Assembly: GCF_000426745.1 (NCBI RefSeq) | Contig: NZ_AUFY01000014.1 | Coordinates: 1-39,896 of the forward strand | Origin: Veillonella montpellierensis DSM 17217 | Lineage (GTDB): Bacteria; Bacillota; Negativicutes; Veillonellales; Veillonellaceae | DNA length: 39,896 nt | Direction: 5' to 3' | Shown: positions 28,436 through 37,240 of the stretch, in pieces | How the letters are laid out: every line of letters begins with the position of its first letter | Position numbering within the stretch: the first letter of the stretch is position 1 | Program-made: the position numbers and the translations under genes | Notes under the pieces: model-generated | Told to the model about the DNA's origin: nothing | What the model saw: only the letters and a program-made list of their open reading frames with translations | The model's database searches: none

Positions 28436-28538
28436 ACTATATTACTGTTTCTAATTCACTCATACTGCGATCCACTTGTGGCGATATAAATAGATGGCGA
28501 AACCCTACTACTATTCAGTATAGTAGCCTACAATGACA
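28436..28538 (-). repeat. 103-base direct repeat, copy A
   Basis: Matches copy B (31753-31855) at 99 of 103 positions without gaps; the four differences are all transitions. Drawn on the minus strand because in that direction it ends with an identical short frame, ATG to TAG, encoding MSELETVI (28437-28463 here). It contains a CTACTAT/ATAGTAG hairpin whose loop and flank, but not stem, differ between copies, and a CCAC/GTGG dyad. It lies about 320 bases upstream of the importer's first gene. I do not recognise it as a known riboswitch or insertion sequence. Possible roles: structured leader RNA, regulatory site, transposon relic, or a duplicated gene start. Confidence 0.8.
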
Positions 28539-28947
28539 AACTTTCTTTTCATTCGTAATGAGTAACCAGGTACTTCTTATCACTTCACCTATCATATCAC
28601 TAATTGTACATTCTTATATCATCATTTTCATACAGTCTTAGAGCATCACTTCTCCTACTCAGCCTATATAAGAACAAATAATTAATTTTATCAATAAAAC
28701 TAAATACTGTATAAATAATTCTTGCTATGATTTATTTTACTAACCTATAGTAAGCTAATAGTGTGCTCAGCTACTAGATTTATCAATTTCTCTATACGCA
28801 GAAATACATCTTAAATTTAATATATCCACACAAGTAGAGTATTTTATCTCCTTACTATCTATAATACTCAGTAAAATTCTAATTATATCTATACCCTCTT
28901 TTTATAGGATATTTATACTAAAAAACAAAATTATCTATACAACAAAA
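28539..28947. other. AT-rich spacer, nothing recognised
   Basis: Between repeat copy A and the larA terminator I find no reading frame with a binding site, no tRNA and no strong dyad. The stretch is very AT-rich. Confidence 0.5.
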
Positions 28948-28988
28948 ATACCAAGATAATCTAGAATTTATCTACACTATCTTGGTAT
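28948..28988 (-). terminator. terminator of larA
   Basis: A perfect 11-base inverted repeat (ATACCAAGATA 28948-28958 / TATCTTGGTAT 28978-28988), followed on the minus strand by TTTTTGTT. It lies 45 bases after the larA stop codon. Confidence 0.85.
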
Positions 28989-29032
28989 CAATGCACTGCA
29001 TACACTATATAATTATTTAAAAGACTAGAACC

Positions 29033-30310
29033 CTATGCCTTAACAACTACAGAAACACCATCTGGGACAACCGCAATACTAGCATATTCCCCTTTTAATT
29101 GAAATGCTCTTTTTAGTGCTTCATCAAACGTATCAGCTTGTTGTAAATGCATATCTATCAACATTTGAGGATCACAATCAGCAGTTACTACAATAACAGT
29201 AAATTGATTTAAGATACGTGCTAAAATTTGTATTTCCCATTGATCTGGAATCGTTTCATTTCTTGGTGTTTTAGCAATACGATCTAACAATTCTTTAGGA
29301 GTTTTTGCATTTTTTAAATTTTCGTATAAGGATTCACCTCCATGCCCATCATTACATGCAGCAAGCATGATAATGACGCCATTTTTTTTACAAGTTGCTT
29401 CTGCTGCAGTCATCCCCTTTACAGCTTGATATATATTTTGATCTAAGGGGTATCCACCATTACTAGTAATAACAATATCAGCTGGAGTAGATTTTACACT
29501 CGCCAATTGCGATACAAATTCGCATCCTTTTTCATGGGCTTTTTCCATATCTCCGGCAAAAGCATTAATAATTTTTTTGTCTCCATCAATTACAACATTT
29601 AAAATAAATGCTAATTTGGCTGTATGTGCAGCATAAATCATATCATTATGAATCGGATTATTTTTAATAATTCCTGTGCGTGCATTGTTACTATTAATAA
29701 ACTCTGAACAATGATTCGCCATAACTGTAACTTCTGAGGCGATTCCTGGTAGTATACTTTTTCTACCTCCAGAAAAACCTGCAAAAAAATGTGGCTCAAT
29801 AAATCCTTCCGAAATCAATAATTCTGTTTCTACAGCCAATTTATTGATAATACAATCCCCACCAGAAGGTAAGACTCCGATTTTTATCATTTGATTTGCA
29901 TCACTAGATATATGATTTATAATTTTTTCATTAGCAACAATCTCGCTTCCAAATTTATCAACCATTTCATCATGCGTAGTAGGTCTATGAAAGCCAGTAG
30001 CCAACAGTATTGTAATATCAATACTCGGATTTACTTCACGAATTCTTCTCAATAATATAGGCATTGTAATTTTACTTGGTACTGGACGTGTATGATCACT
30101 AGTAATAATAACCATATTAGACTTTCCTGCTACCAATTCTTCTAATCGAGATGTGCCAATCGGATTATCCAATGCTCGCTCTACTAATTGTTCTTCTTCT
30201 AACGACGGATGATACGAATGTGCTTTAGATTCTAAAACGCCTACAATATTATCCTCAGGAACATCAATCTTCATAAATCCATTTCCATAAGGCATGTCAA
30301 AAGTTTTCAT
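29033..30310 (-). CDS. larA: nickel-pincer lactate racemase (LarA family)
   Basis: Interconverts L- and D-lactate, or a similar 2-hydroxyacid, using a nickel-pincer nucleotide cofactor. The 425-residue protein matches the length of Lactiplantibacillus plantarum LarA. The key residues fall at the same numbers as I recall for that enzyme: H108 (GFHRP), H174 (EPHFF), K184 (GGRKS, cofactor tether) and H200 (nickel ligand). S-D-H-T-R-P-V-P (71-78) binds the cofactor phosphate region. Start ATG with AAGGAG. The 282-base gap to larE is AT-rich with no clear promoter; larE and larA are in the same direction. larB and larC, also needed for the cofactor, are not in the window. LarA homologues with other substrates exist. 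Confidence 0.92.
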   Translation of the reverse strand: MKTFDMPYGNGFMKIDVPEDNIVGVLESKAHSYHPSLEEEQLVERALDNPIGTSRLEELVAGKSNMVIITSDHTRPVPSKITMPILLRRIREVNPSIDITILLATGFHRPTTHDEMVDKFGSEIVANEKIINHISSDANQMIKIGVLPSGGDCIINKLAVETELLISEGFIEPHFFAGFSGGRKSILPGIASEVTVMANHCSEFINSNNARTGIIKNNPIHNDMIYAAHTAKLAFILNVVIDGDKKIINAFAGDMEKAHEKGCEFVSQLASVKSTPADIVITSNGGYPLDQNIYQAVKGMTAAEATCKKNGVIIMLAACNDGHGGESLYENLKNAKTPKELLDRIAKTPRNETIPDQWEIQILARILNQFTVIVVTADCDPQMLIDMHLQQADTFDEALKRAFQLKGEYASIAVVPDGVSVVVKA

Positions 30311-30592
30311 AGAATCACTCCTTAATACAACATATTCATCTATTACAATTTTCTATCACTTATATAATAATATATAATATAGTGATTACACAAATCAATT
30401 AGAAAATTAGCTATCATCTCTCCACACTATAACTATATTACAAATTTTCTTTTCTAATGCATCATGTATAAAGATATAACCATGCAATAATACGAATAAC
30501 TCCTTATCTTTCATAGAAATCAGACATCTCTATATATTTTGTTATAGAAATCATCTGTATATACCATATTTTTACTTAATTCATACTGATAG

Positions 30593-31336
30593 TTATCGAG
30601 GTTCTAAATCTAAAACTATATCATCAAATATTTTTTTAAAATAGTTTATAATAGATTCCCTGTAGGCAATAATCATGGTCATTTGATGTTCCGGAACTTG
30701 AATCTTAGCCACATTTCCTTGTAGCCTAACTCGAAAATCAATAAAGCCTAAAGAAAAGAGATACGATTCAGCTAACTCTAGGTCTACAAGCCTATTTCTA
30801 GTAATTGTTTCTCCCTCTTGAAATCTTGTAGCCAAGCAAGCATATGATGGTTTATTCCATGTAAAAAGATTTGCCTTCTGAGATAAAGTTCTAATATCCG
30901 ATTTTTTTAAACCATAGTCACGTAATGGAGAAACAACAGATAATTCCCTAATAGCCCTTATTCCAGGTCTATCATCAATATTGTCACTTGCATTTGTCCC
31001 GTCAGCTATGATCGTGAAACCATCTCTTTTGGCTTCTTTACAAAGTAATGAAAATACATGGTGCTTACAATAATAACATCTATTACTAGAGTTATTAACT
31101 ATATCATCACAATCAAGAACATTAATATCGAGTATTTCATGTGGCACATTAAGAAATTTTGCTATATGTATGGCATCATCTAGTTCAAAGAGAGGAATAA
31201 ATTGAGATTTAACTGTATACGCTTTACATCGTACACCAGCTTTCTTCACAGCATATAAAAGATATGATGAGTCAACCCCACCAGATAGAGCAACTGCTAA
31301 ATCATTATAATTTTGTAAATATGTTATAAAATCCAT
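30593..31336 (-). CDS. larE: LarE, ATP-dependent sulfur-inserting enzyme for nickel-pincer cofactor synthesis
   Basis: A PP-loop ATP pyrophosphatase that activates the pyridinium precursor and adds the two sulfur atoms of the nickel-pincer cofactor. From the ATG at 31336 (AAAGGA eight bases upstream) it has 247 residues. The PP-loop SGGVDSS is at 18-24, and P-S-Y-A-C-L-A-T-R at 163-171 holds C167, the position of the sulfur-donor cysteine. C87 and C90 (R-C-Y-Y-C-K) add two more conserved-looking cysteines. A three-cysteine LarE may bind an iron-sulfur cluster instead of sacrificing its cysteine. Very AT-rich: two 60-base lines of the gene hold 11 and 19 G+C, against 26 in a sampled recQ line. 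A longer frame to 31381 has no binding site. Confidence 0.9.
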   Translation of the reverse strand: MDFITYLQNYNDLAVALSGGVDSSYLLYAVKKAGVRCKAYTVKSQFIPLFELDDAIHIAKFLNVPHEILDINVLDCDDIVNNSSNRCYYCKHHVFSLLCKEAKRDGFTIIADGTNASDNIDDRPGIRAIRELSVVSPLRDYGLKKSDIRTLSQKANLFTWNKPSYACLATRFQEGETITRNRLVDLELAESYLFSLGFIDFRVRLQGNVAKIQVPEHQMTMIIAYRESIINYFKKIFDDIVLDLEPR

Positions 31337-31752
31337 ATATAATATCCTTTTTATTGAGCCAAATAATGTAACCTCTACCATTGTAAATGTATTGCATGAC
31401 TGTACAAATTTAGACTATTAAAATTATATGTAATTTCATTATATCGCAACTCTAATTTATATAATCGCACAATTAAATTTATAATGACTTATAGAACAAT
31501 ATTCTTAGTCATTAAATTTTAATCATGTATTATATATCCATTAGCATTGTACAATCTTTTATCAATAACTAGTATTTGAACTTTCTCTTTCATTTATACA
31601 TAAAAATCTTTTTATTATTATACACCATCTTTATTTCTATAGGAAATTTTATATTCACTAGCTATTACTATATGAGTTATGAAATATAACATTGATAATA
31701 TAGATTATATGATTAACAAAACATAAGTATCATTTATTATAATTCTATACAA

Positions 31753-31855
31753 ACTATATTACTGTTTCTAATTCACTCATACTGCGGTCCACTTGTGGCG
31801 ATATAAATAGATGGCGAAACCCTGCTACTATCCAGTATAGTAGCCTACAACGACA
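31753..31855 (-). repeat. 103-base direct repeat, copy B
   Basis: Second copy of the element at 28436-28538, offset by 3317 bases, 99 of 103 positions equal. The identical short frame MSELETVI is at 31754-31780 on the minus strand. It lies about 420 bases upstream of larE. Copies A and B thus bracket larE-larA and nothing else. The remainder of the gap 31337-32224 is AT-rich with only the small frame at 32016-32105. Confidence 0.8.
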
Positions 31856-32015
31856 GATTTTCTCTGTTATTAGCAATACGTAGTTATGTATTTTTGAAAA
31901 TGAATGTAATTCATAGTAACTACAATTACAAAATATCGTTAATAATTGCCAATTATATCCACGTAAGAAAATAGAGAGTAATCATCGTAACTTACTTCTA
32001 TTTTATATGGTTATG

Positions 32016-32105
32016 TTAATTCTTCTTCGTATAGGATATGACAAATACCCCATTATCAAATTGATTGTATTCTCCATCAAACGCAACATATTTCATTAAC
32101 TTCAT
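32016..32105 (-). CDS. possible 29-residue small protein
   Basis: A short minus-strand frame beginning MKLMKYVAFDGEYN and ending SYTKKN. It has AAAGGATT nine to ten bases before its ATG and a composition that looks like protein rather than noise (aromatic and acidic residues mixed, lysine-rich end). It lies downstream of the oxidoreductase terminator and upstream of repeat copy B, so it would need its own promoter, which I could not identify. It may be chance or a fragment of a lost gene. Confidence 0.3.
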   Translation of the reverse strand: MKLMKYVAFDGEYNQFDNGVFVISYTKKN

Positions 32106-32224
32106 AGGTAGAATCCTTTCCTATGAGCGTACTCACCGTAAGTAATGAAATCGGTACATCTTTTCATCATGAAAGCATGCTTACATAATGCCTTACAACG
32201 AAGTATGTATTCCCGTAACAAAAC

Positions 32225-32264
32225 AATAATGCGGACTGTAGATATATCTACAGTCCGCATTATT
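32225..32264 (-). terminator. terminator of pyruvate:ferredoxin oxidoreductase
   Basis: A perfect 40-base palindrome (GCGGACTGTAGAT pairing with ATCTACAGTCCGC at its heart, AATAAT/ATTATT at its feet). On the minus strand it continues into TGTTTTG. It is 52 bases past the stop codon. The perfect symmetry means it can also form a hairpin on the other strand. Confidence 0.85.
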
Positions 32265-32315
32265 ATATTTCAAAGATTATATACTCATAACCTCTGAGTT
32301 ACCTAATCGGTAAGA

Positions 32316-35300
32316 TTATTTAATGTTTTCAAAACCTTCTTGTAAACGAACATAGCTCAAGCGACGTTCTTTAGCATCACGTTCAGTTTTAGCAAATAAT
32401 TCTTCTGCTACTTCTGGTGCTGCTTTCTTTAAGGATGCATAACGTACTTCACCCATCAAGAAGTCTTGGAAGCTTTCTTTTGGTTCCTTAGAATCTAAGC
32501 TGAATGGATTCATACCTTTTTCTTTCAATACAGGATTGAAACGATATAGATCCCAATAACCTGCTGCTACAGCACGGCGTTGTTCTTCTTGTGCTTTACC
32601 CATACCAGCTTTGATACCATGGTTAATACATGGTGCATAAGCGATAATCAAGGATGGTCCTGGATATGCTTCCGCTTCAGTGATTGCTTTCATCAATTGG
32701 TTTTTATCAGCACCCATAGCAACTTGTGCTACGTATACATAACCATAGGACATAGCCATCATACCTAAGTCTTTTTTCTTAGTACGTTTACCAGCTGCTG
32801 CGAATTGAGCTACTGCTGCGATGTTAGTGGATTTAGAAGATTGTCCGCCTGTATTAGAGTACACTTCTGTATCGAATACGAATACGTTAATGTCTTCTCC
32901 AGATGCTAATACATGGTCTAAGCCACCAAATCCGATATCATATGCCCAGCCGTCGCCACCGAAGATCCAGTGAGAACGTTTTACTAAGTAGTGTTTTTTA
33001 TCCAAGAATTCTTGAACTTCTGGAGTTTTATCCGCAGCTTCTAAAGCGGCTACCAAACGAGCTGCACGGTCACGAGAACCAGCACCTACATTAACTTGAT
33101 CCAACCAGCCTTGTAATGCTTCTTTTAATTCGCCAGTAGCGGATTCAACCATAACACCAGCTTTTCTAGCTAAGTCTTCACGGATTTGTTTTACGCCGAT
33201 ATACATACCATAGCCATATTCAGCATTGTCTTCGAATAAGGAGTTACCCCATGCTGGACCTTGTCCTTTTTGGTTAACAGTATAGGAAGATGCAGGCATG
33301 GATGCACCCCAAATGGAGGAACAGCCAGTAGCATTGGCAATTTGCATGCGATCACCAAATAATTGTGTTAATAAACGAGCATATGGTGTTTCACCACAAC
33401 CGGAGCAAGCGCCAGAGAATTCAAGTAAAGGTGTTTCAAATTGAGAACCTTTTACTGTTGCTGTATTCATGAAGTTTTTCTTCTTAGGAATAGAAACTGA
33501 ATAGTCCCAAGCATTTGCTAAATGTAATTCTTCATCAATGGATGTCATAACAAGTGCTTTTCCTTTTGGAGCTGGACAGATATCAGCACAGTTACCGCAA
33601 CCCAAGCAATCCAATGGAGATACAGCAATACGGAATTGTAAACCATCTTTAGAACCTAGTGCAGGAATTGCTTCAAAGCCTTCTGGACCATTTGCAACTT
33701 CTGTTTCAGTAGCTAATACTGGACGAATAGTAGCATGTGGACATACAAAGGCACATTGGTTACATTGGATACAATTTTCTTTAATCCAGTGTGGAACAAA
33801 TAGTGCTGGACCACGTTTTTCGTATGCTGCAGTACCATTTGGTAATGTACCGTCTTCATAACCTACAAATGTTGATACTGGAAGGTCGTAACCAGCTTGT
33901 GCATTAATTGGTTGGCAAATATTAGTAACAAATTTTTCACGGTCTGCACAACCAGCGCAACCTGTTTGACGAAGTTTTTTACCTTCTTCAGTGTCTGCTG
34001 TCGCATTTTTCCAAGAAGCTGGAACTTCAACTTTTACAAGAGCACCAACGCCTTGATCAATAGCAGCATTGTTCATATCAACAATGTTTTGACCTTTTTT
34101 ACCGTAGGAAGTAACAACAGCGTCTTTCAAATATTTGATTGCATCATCAACAGGGATGATTTCAGTCAATTTAAAGAATGCTGCTTGACATACCATGTTA
34201 ATACGTCCGCCTAAACCGATTTCAGAAGCGATTTTAGCTGCATTGATAATGTAGAAATTCAATTCTTTTTCTGCGATTTGACGACGTAATTTTGCTGGTA
34301 ACTTTTCTTCTAATTCTTCAGGGCTCCATGTACAGTTCAATAAGAATGTACCACCTTTACGGATACCACGAATTAAGTCGTATTCATGTACATAGGATTG
34401 ACGATGACATGCAACGAATTGTGGTTCAGTTACCAAGTAAGGTTGATTAATTGGGTTTTTACCAAAACGCAAGTGGGACATAGTTACGCCACCAGATTTT
34501 TTGGAGTCATAGTCGAAGTATGCTTGTGCATACATATCAGTGTGGTCACCGATGATTTTAATAGCAGATTTATTAGCGCCTACAGTACCATCAGAACCAA
34601 AGCCCCAGAACTTACATTCTGTTAAGCCGTCTACACTAATATCAACATTTTCAGCACGATCTAATGACAAGAATGTTACATCATCAGTAATACCTAATGT
34701 GAAATGTTTTTTGCCATCTTCTTTAGCCAAGTTATCAAATACTGCTACAATATCTGCAGGAATAACGTCTTTAGAGCTTAAGCCATAGCGACCAGCGATT
34801 ACTTTTACATTTAACCCAGCAGATACAACAGCTGCTTGTACGTCTAAGAATAAAGGTTCACCAAAGGAGCCTGGTTCTTTTGTACGGTCAAGAACAGCAA
34901 TACGTTTTACTGTTTTTGGTAAGGCATTGATAAAACGATCGATAGCAAATGGGCGGAACAAATGAACTGTAACGAAACCAGTTTTACGACCCATTTTATT
35001 TAAATATTCAACAGTAGATTCTACAACTTGTGCACTAGAGCCCATTGTAATAACTACATCAGTTGCATCTTCCGCACCATAGTAGTTAAACAATTGGTAA
35101 TTTTTACCAGTTAGTTTATTGATTTCTTGCATGTAGTTTTCTACAACATCAGGCACATTCAAATAGAATTTATTAGCTGCTTCACGATGTTGGAAATACA
35201 CGTCAGGATTTTCTGCTGTACCACGAGTTACAGGAGTATCAGGGTTTAAAGAACGTTGTCTAAATTCTTTTACCGCTTCCATATCAACCAATGGTTTTAA

Positions 35301-35870
35301 GTCTTCATAATCCCATACTTCAATTTTTTGGATTTCATGAGATGTTCTAAATCCATCGAAGAAGTTAATGAAAGGAACACGTGTTTTAATAGCTGTTAAA
35401 TGAGCAACAGCACTCAAGTCCATAACTTCTTGTACAGAGGATTCAGCAAGCATAGCACAGCCAGCGGCACGTGCAGCCATAACATCTTGATGGTCGCCGA
35501 AAATAGCTAATGCATGTGCAGCTAATGCACGAGCAGCTACTTGGAATACACCAGGTAATAATTCACCAGCTACTTTGTATAAGTTAGGCAACATTAATAA
35601 TAACCCTTGAGAAGATGTAAATGTAGTACTTAACGCACCAGATTGTAAAGAACCGTGGAATGCTGCTGCAGCACCAGCTTCAGATTGCATTTCTACTACC
35701 TTAACAGTGTTACCAAAAATGTTCTTACGACCAGATGCCGCCCATTCATCAACGTGTTCTGGCATTGGAGAAGATGGTGTGATTGGATAAATCGCTGCCA
35801 CTTCTGTAAAACCGTAAGAAACATGAGCAGCCGCTTGGTTGCCGTCCATAGTTTTAAATTTACGACCCAT
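32316..35870 (-). CDS. nifJ: pyruvate:ferredoxin (flavodoxin) oxidoreductase, single-chain
   Basis: Oxidises pyruvate to acetyl-CoA and CO2 and reduces ferredoxin; the central step of lactate fermentation in such anaerobes. 1184 residues, the full single-chain length with all domains: pyruvate-binding N terminus (Y-P-I-T-P-S-S-P-M), two 4Fe-4S clusters of ferredoxin type (C-I-Q-C-N-Q-C-A-F-V-C-P and C-L-G-C-G-N-C-A-D-I-C-P), a third-cluster region (C-S-G-C-G-E-T-P-Y), and the thiamine-diphosphate domain (G-D-G-W-A-Y-D-I-G-F-G-G). Ribosome binding site AAGGAGG at 11 bases. It has a long leader of about 265 bases from the promoter at 36142-36170. Strong expression is likely. Divergent from the LysR gene. 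Confidence 0.97.
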   Translation of the reverse strand: MGRKFKTMDGNQAAAHVSYGFTEVAAIYPITPSSPMPEHVDEWAASGRKNIFGNTVKVVEMQSEAGAAAAFHGSLQSGALSTTFTSSQGLLLMLPNLYKVAGELLPGVFQVAARALAAHALAIFGDHQDVMAARAAGCAMLAESSVQEVMDLSAVAHLTAIKTRVPFINFFDGFRTSHEIQKIEVWDYEDLKPLVDMEAVKEFRQRSLNPDTPVTRGTAENPDVYFQHREAANKFYLNVPDVVENYMQEINKLTGKNYQLFNYYGAEDATDVVITMGSSAQVVESTVEYLNKMGRKTGFVTVHLFRPFAIDRFINALPKTVKRIAVLDRTKEPGSFGEPLFLDVQAAVVSAGLNVKVIAGRYGLSSKDVIPADIVAVFDNLAKEDGKKHFTLGITDDVTFLSLDRAENVDISVDGLTECKFWGFGSDGTVGANKSAIKIIGDHTDMYAQAYFDYDSKKSGGVTMSHLRFGKNPINQPYLVTEPQFVACHRQSYVHEYDLIRGIRKGGTFLLNCTWSPEELEEKLPAKLRRQIAEKELNFYIINAAKIASEIGLGGRINMVCQAAFFKLTEIIPVDDAIKYLKDAVVTSYGKKGQNIVDMNNAAIDQGVGALVKVEVPASWKNATADTEEGKKLRQTGCAGCADREKFVTNICQPINAQAGYDLPVSTFVGYEDGTLPNGTAAYEKRGPALFVPHWIKENCIQCNQCAFVCPHATIRPVLATETEVANGPEGFEAIPALGSKDGLQFRIAVSPLDCLGCGNCADICPAPKGKALVMTSIDEELHLANAWDYSVSIPKKKNFMNTATVKGSQFETPLLEFSGACSGCGETPYARLLTQLFGDRMQIANATGCSSIWGASMPASSYTVNQKGQGPAWGNSLFEDNAEYGYGMYIGVKQIREDLARKAGVMVESATGELKEALQGWLDQVNVGAGSRDRAARLVAALEAADKTPEVQEFLDKKHYLVKRSHWIFGGDGWAYDIGFGGLDHVLASGEDINVFVFDTEVYSNTGGQSSKSTNIAAVAQFAAAGKRTKKKDLGMMAMSYGYVYVAQVAMGADKNQLMKAITEAEAYPGPSLIIAYAPCINHGIKAGMGKAQEEQRRAVAAGYWDLYRFNPVLKEKGMNPFSLDSKEPKESFQDFLMGEVRYASLKKAAPEVAEELFAKTERDAKERRLSYVRLQEGFENIK

Positions 35871-36007
35871 GTGTAAATAGCCTCCTTAAGCATAAGTAAA
35901 AAATAGTACACTTGTTCAATCTAATATTCCCTTCAAGAATTAGATCTCACATCTCACAATATATGCATACATTTTCATGTATTTTCCACTAGAAATGTAT
36001 CGATTAC

Positions 36008-36031
36008 AAAAGAAATCCCTTAATTTCTTTT
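36008..36031 (-). repeat. AT-rich hairpin in the oxidoreductase leader
   Basis: AAAAGAAAT (36008-36016) and ATTTCTTTT (36023-36031) form a perfect 9-base stem with a six-base loop inside the predicted oxidoreductase leader. The stem has only one G-C pair, so an attenuator is doubtful. Confidence 0.3.
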
Positions 36032-36141
36032 ACTAAATATTGCTAATATCGCTAAATAATGTAATAATATATTATTGCTACACGATTTAGATGATATATC
36101 TAATCCTAAAAGTAATAAGTTGATATAGCTCTCTATTGCTA

Positions 36142-36170
36142 ATTATACATGGCAGTAATAAACCTTGCAA
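36142..36170 (-). promoter_or_regulatory. promoter of the pyruvate:ferredoxin oxidoreductase gene
   Basis: Minus strand: -35 TTGCAA (36165-36170), 17-base spacer, perfect -10 TATAAT (36142-36147). The start would be near 36135, 265 bases before the coding region. Confidence 0.7.
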
Positions 36171-36195
36171 TACCTATGAACTCTATCATTTTGCC

Positions 36196-36264
36196 AATTA
36201 TGAGATTGACTCTTTACATTTTTTCATAGTACAATTACTATAAGTAATAATCAATCTCAAAATT
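36196..36264. promoter_or_regulatory. long inverted repeat between divergent promoters, candidate LysR operator
   Basis: The arms are 36196-36209 (AATTATGAGATTGA) and 36251-36264 (TCAATCTCAAAATT), complementary at 13 of 14 positions, 41 bases apart. The left arm is centred near -67 of the oxidoreductase promoter, where LysR-type activators usually bind. The right arm lies at the expected start of the lysR transcript, a place for autorepression. Confidence 0.5.
36206..36241 (+). promoter_or_regulatory. promoter of the LysR gene
   Basis: Two overlapping readings: TTGACT (36206-36211) with TACAAT (36230-36235) at 18 bases, or TTTACA (36213-36218) with TACTAT (36236-36241) at 17 bases. Either starts transcription 65-75 bases before the coding region. 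Confidence 0.5.
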
Positions 36265-36313
36265 ATATTTTATTGCTATCACTTTTTTCAACTGTTTTGT
36301 TAGGGAGGGTCTT

Positions 36314-37234
36314 ATGGATTTTCATCATTTAAAGTATTTTGTAGAAGTAGCTGACCAAAAAAGCTTTAGTAAGGCAGCCCGTAATCTCCACATCTCACAA
36401 TCAGCCATTAGTCGCACTATAAAAGCATTGGAAGATGAATTAGGTGTTGTTTTATTTATGCGTAATGCAAAATCTGTGGAGTTAACAGATGGGGGCACAA
36501 TCTTTTTAACCCATGCGAAACGTGTGGTATTTATGTTCGAACATTTAAAAACTGATTTTGAAAATGAGTTTAGATTAGAACAAGGTTCTATTCGTATTGG
36601 TATTCCTCCTATTACTGATGCACCAATTTTTGCACAGCTACTAGGAGAGTTTAAAAAAGTATATCCTCAAATTGAATTAGAGTTATATGAACATGGTTCT
36701 AAAAAAATTGAAATCAGTGTACAAGAAGGATTAATCGATATTGGGATTATCTGTACAAAACCAAATCCTAAAGAATTTGAATCATTTTATCTCACTAGCG
36801 ACCCATTAGCTGTAATTTTACCTAAAAACAATCCGCTTGCTAATGCAAAGGAAGTGTCCTTAGACCAATTATCGGAAGAATCATTTGTCCTTCACAAAGA
36901 TGATTTCAACTTGCATGACGAAATTGTAAAATCCTGTAAGCATGCTGGATTCCAGCCACATATTGTATTTGAAACTAGTCAACGCGATTTAATGTTGCAA
37001 ACCGTAGGCGCTAATTTAGCCATTGCCTTATTGCCAAGTCGCCTATGTCCTAACAAAGATGAAAATACAGATGTCGGTGCTAATGTAGTGGTCCATCCAT
37101 TAAAACCGGAAATCACACATACCTTATATGTTATTTGGAAGAAAGGACATTATTTATCCCATGCGTCACGTTTATGGTTAGATTTTGTCAATTCGAAACT
37201 TCCTTTATTACCTGAACATGTGTCTGAGGATTAA
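36314..37234 (+). CDS. LysR-family transcriptional regulator
   Basis: A 306-residue regulator. The N-terminal winged helix-turn-helix is complete (H-H-L-K-Y-F-V-E-V-A, then S-F-S-K-A-A-R-N-L-H-I-S-Q-S-A-I-S-R-T-I), and a periplasmic-binding-type effector domain follows from about residue 90. Ribosome binding site AGGGAGG. It is divergent from pyruvate:ferredoxin oxidoreductase with a long inverted repeat between them. By the usual LysR arrangement it may control that gene and itself. The effector is unknown. The next gene starts 7 bases after its stop. Confidence 0.93.
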   Translation: MDFHHLKYFVEVADQKSFSKAARNLHISQSAISRTIKALEDELGVVLFMRNAKSVELTDGGTIFLTHAKRVVFMFEHLKTDFENEFRLEQGSIRIGIPPITDAPIFAQLLGEFKKVYPQIELELYEHGSKKIEISVQEGLIDIGIICTKPNPKEFESFYLTSDPLAVILPKNNPLANAKEVSLDQLSEESFVLHKDDFNLHDEIVKSCKHAGFQPHIVFETSQRDLMLQTVGANLAIALLPSRLCPNKDENTDVGANVVVHPLKPEITHTLYVIWKKGHYLSHASRLWLDFVNSKLPLLPEHVSED

Positions 37235-37240
37235 TGATTT

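Noticed and set aside
28436-28538. Repeat copies as ends of an insertion sequence carrying lar
   Set aside because: They are direct, not inverted, and no transposase lies between them; a simple IS is not supported, though homologous duplication or another element is possible.
30311-30592. Promoter for larA between larE and larA
   Set aside because: Several TATAAT-like strings occur in this AT-rich gap but none has a convincing -35 at the right distance; I cannot support a separate promoter.
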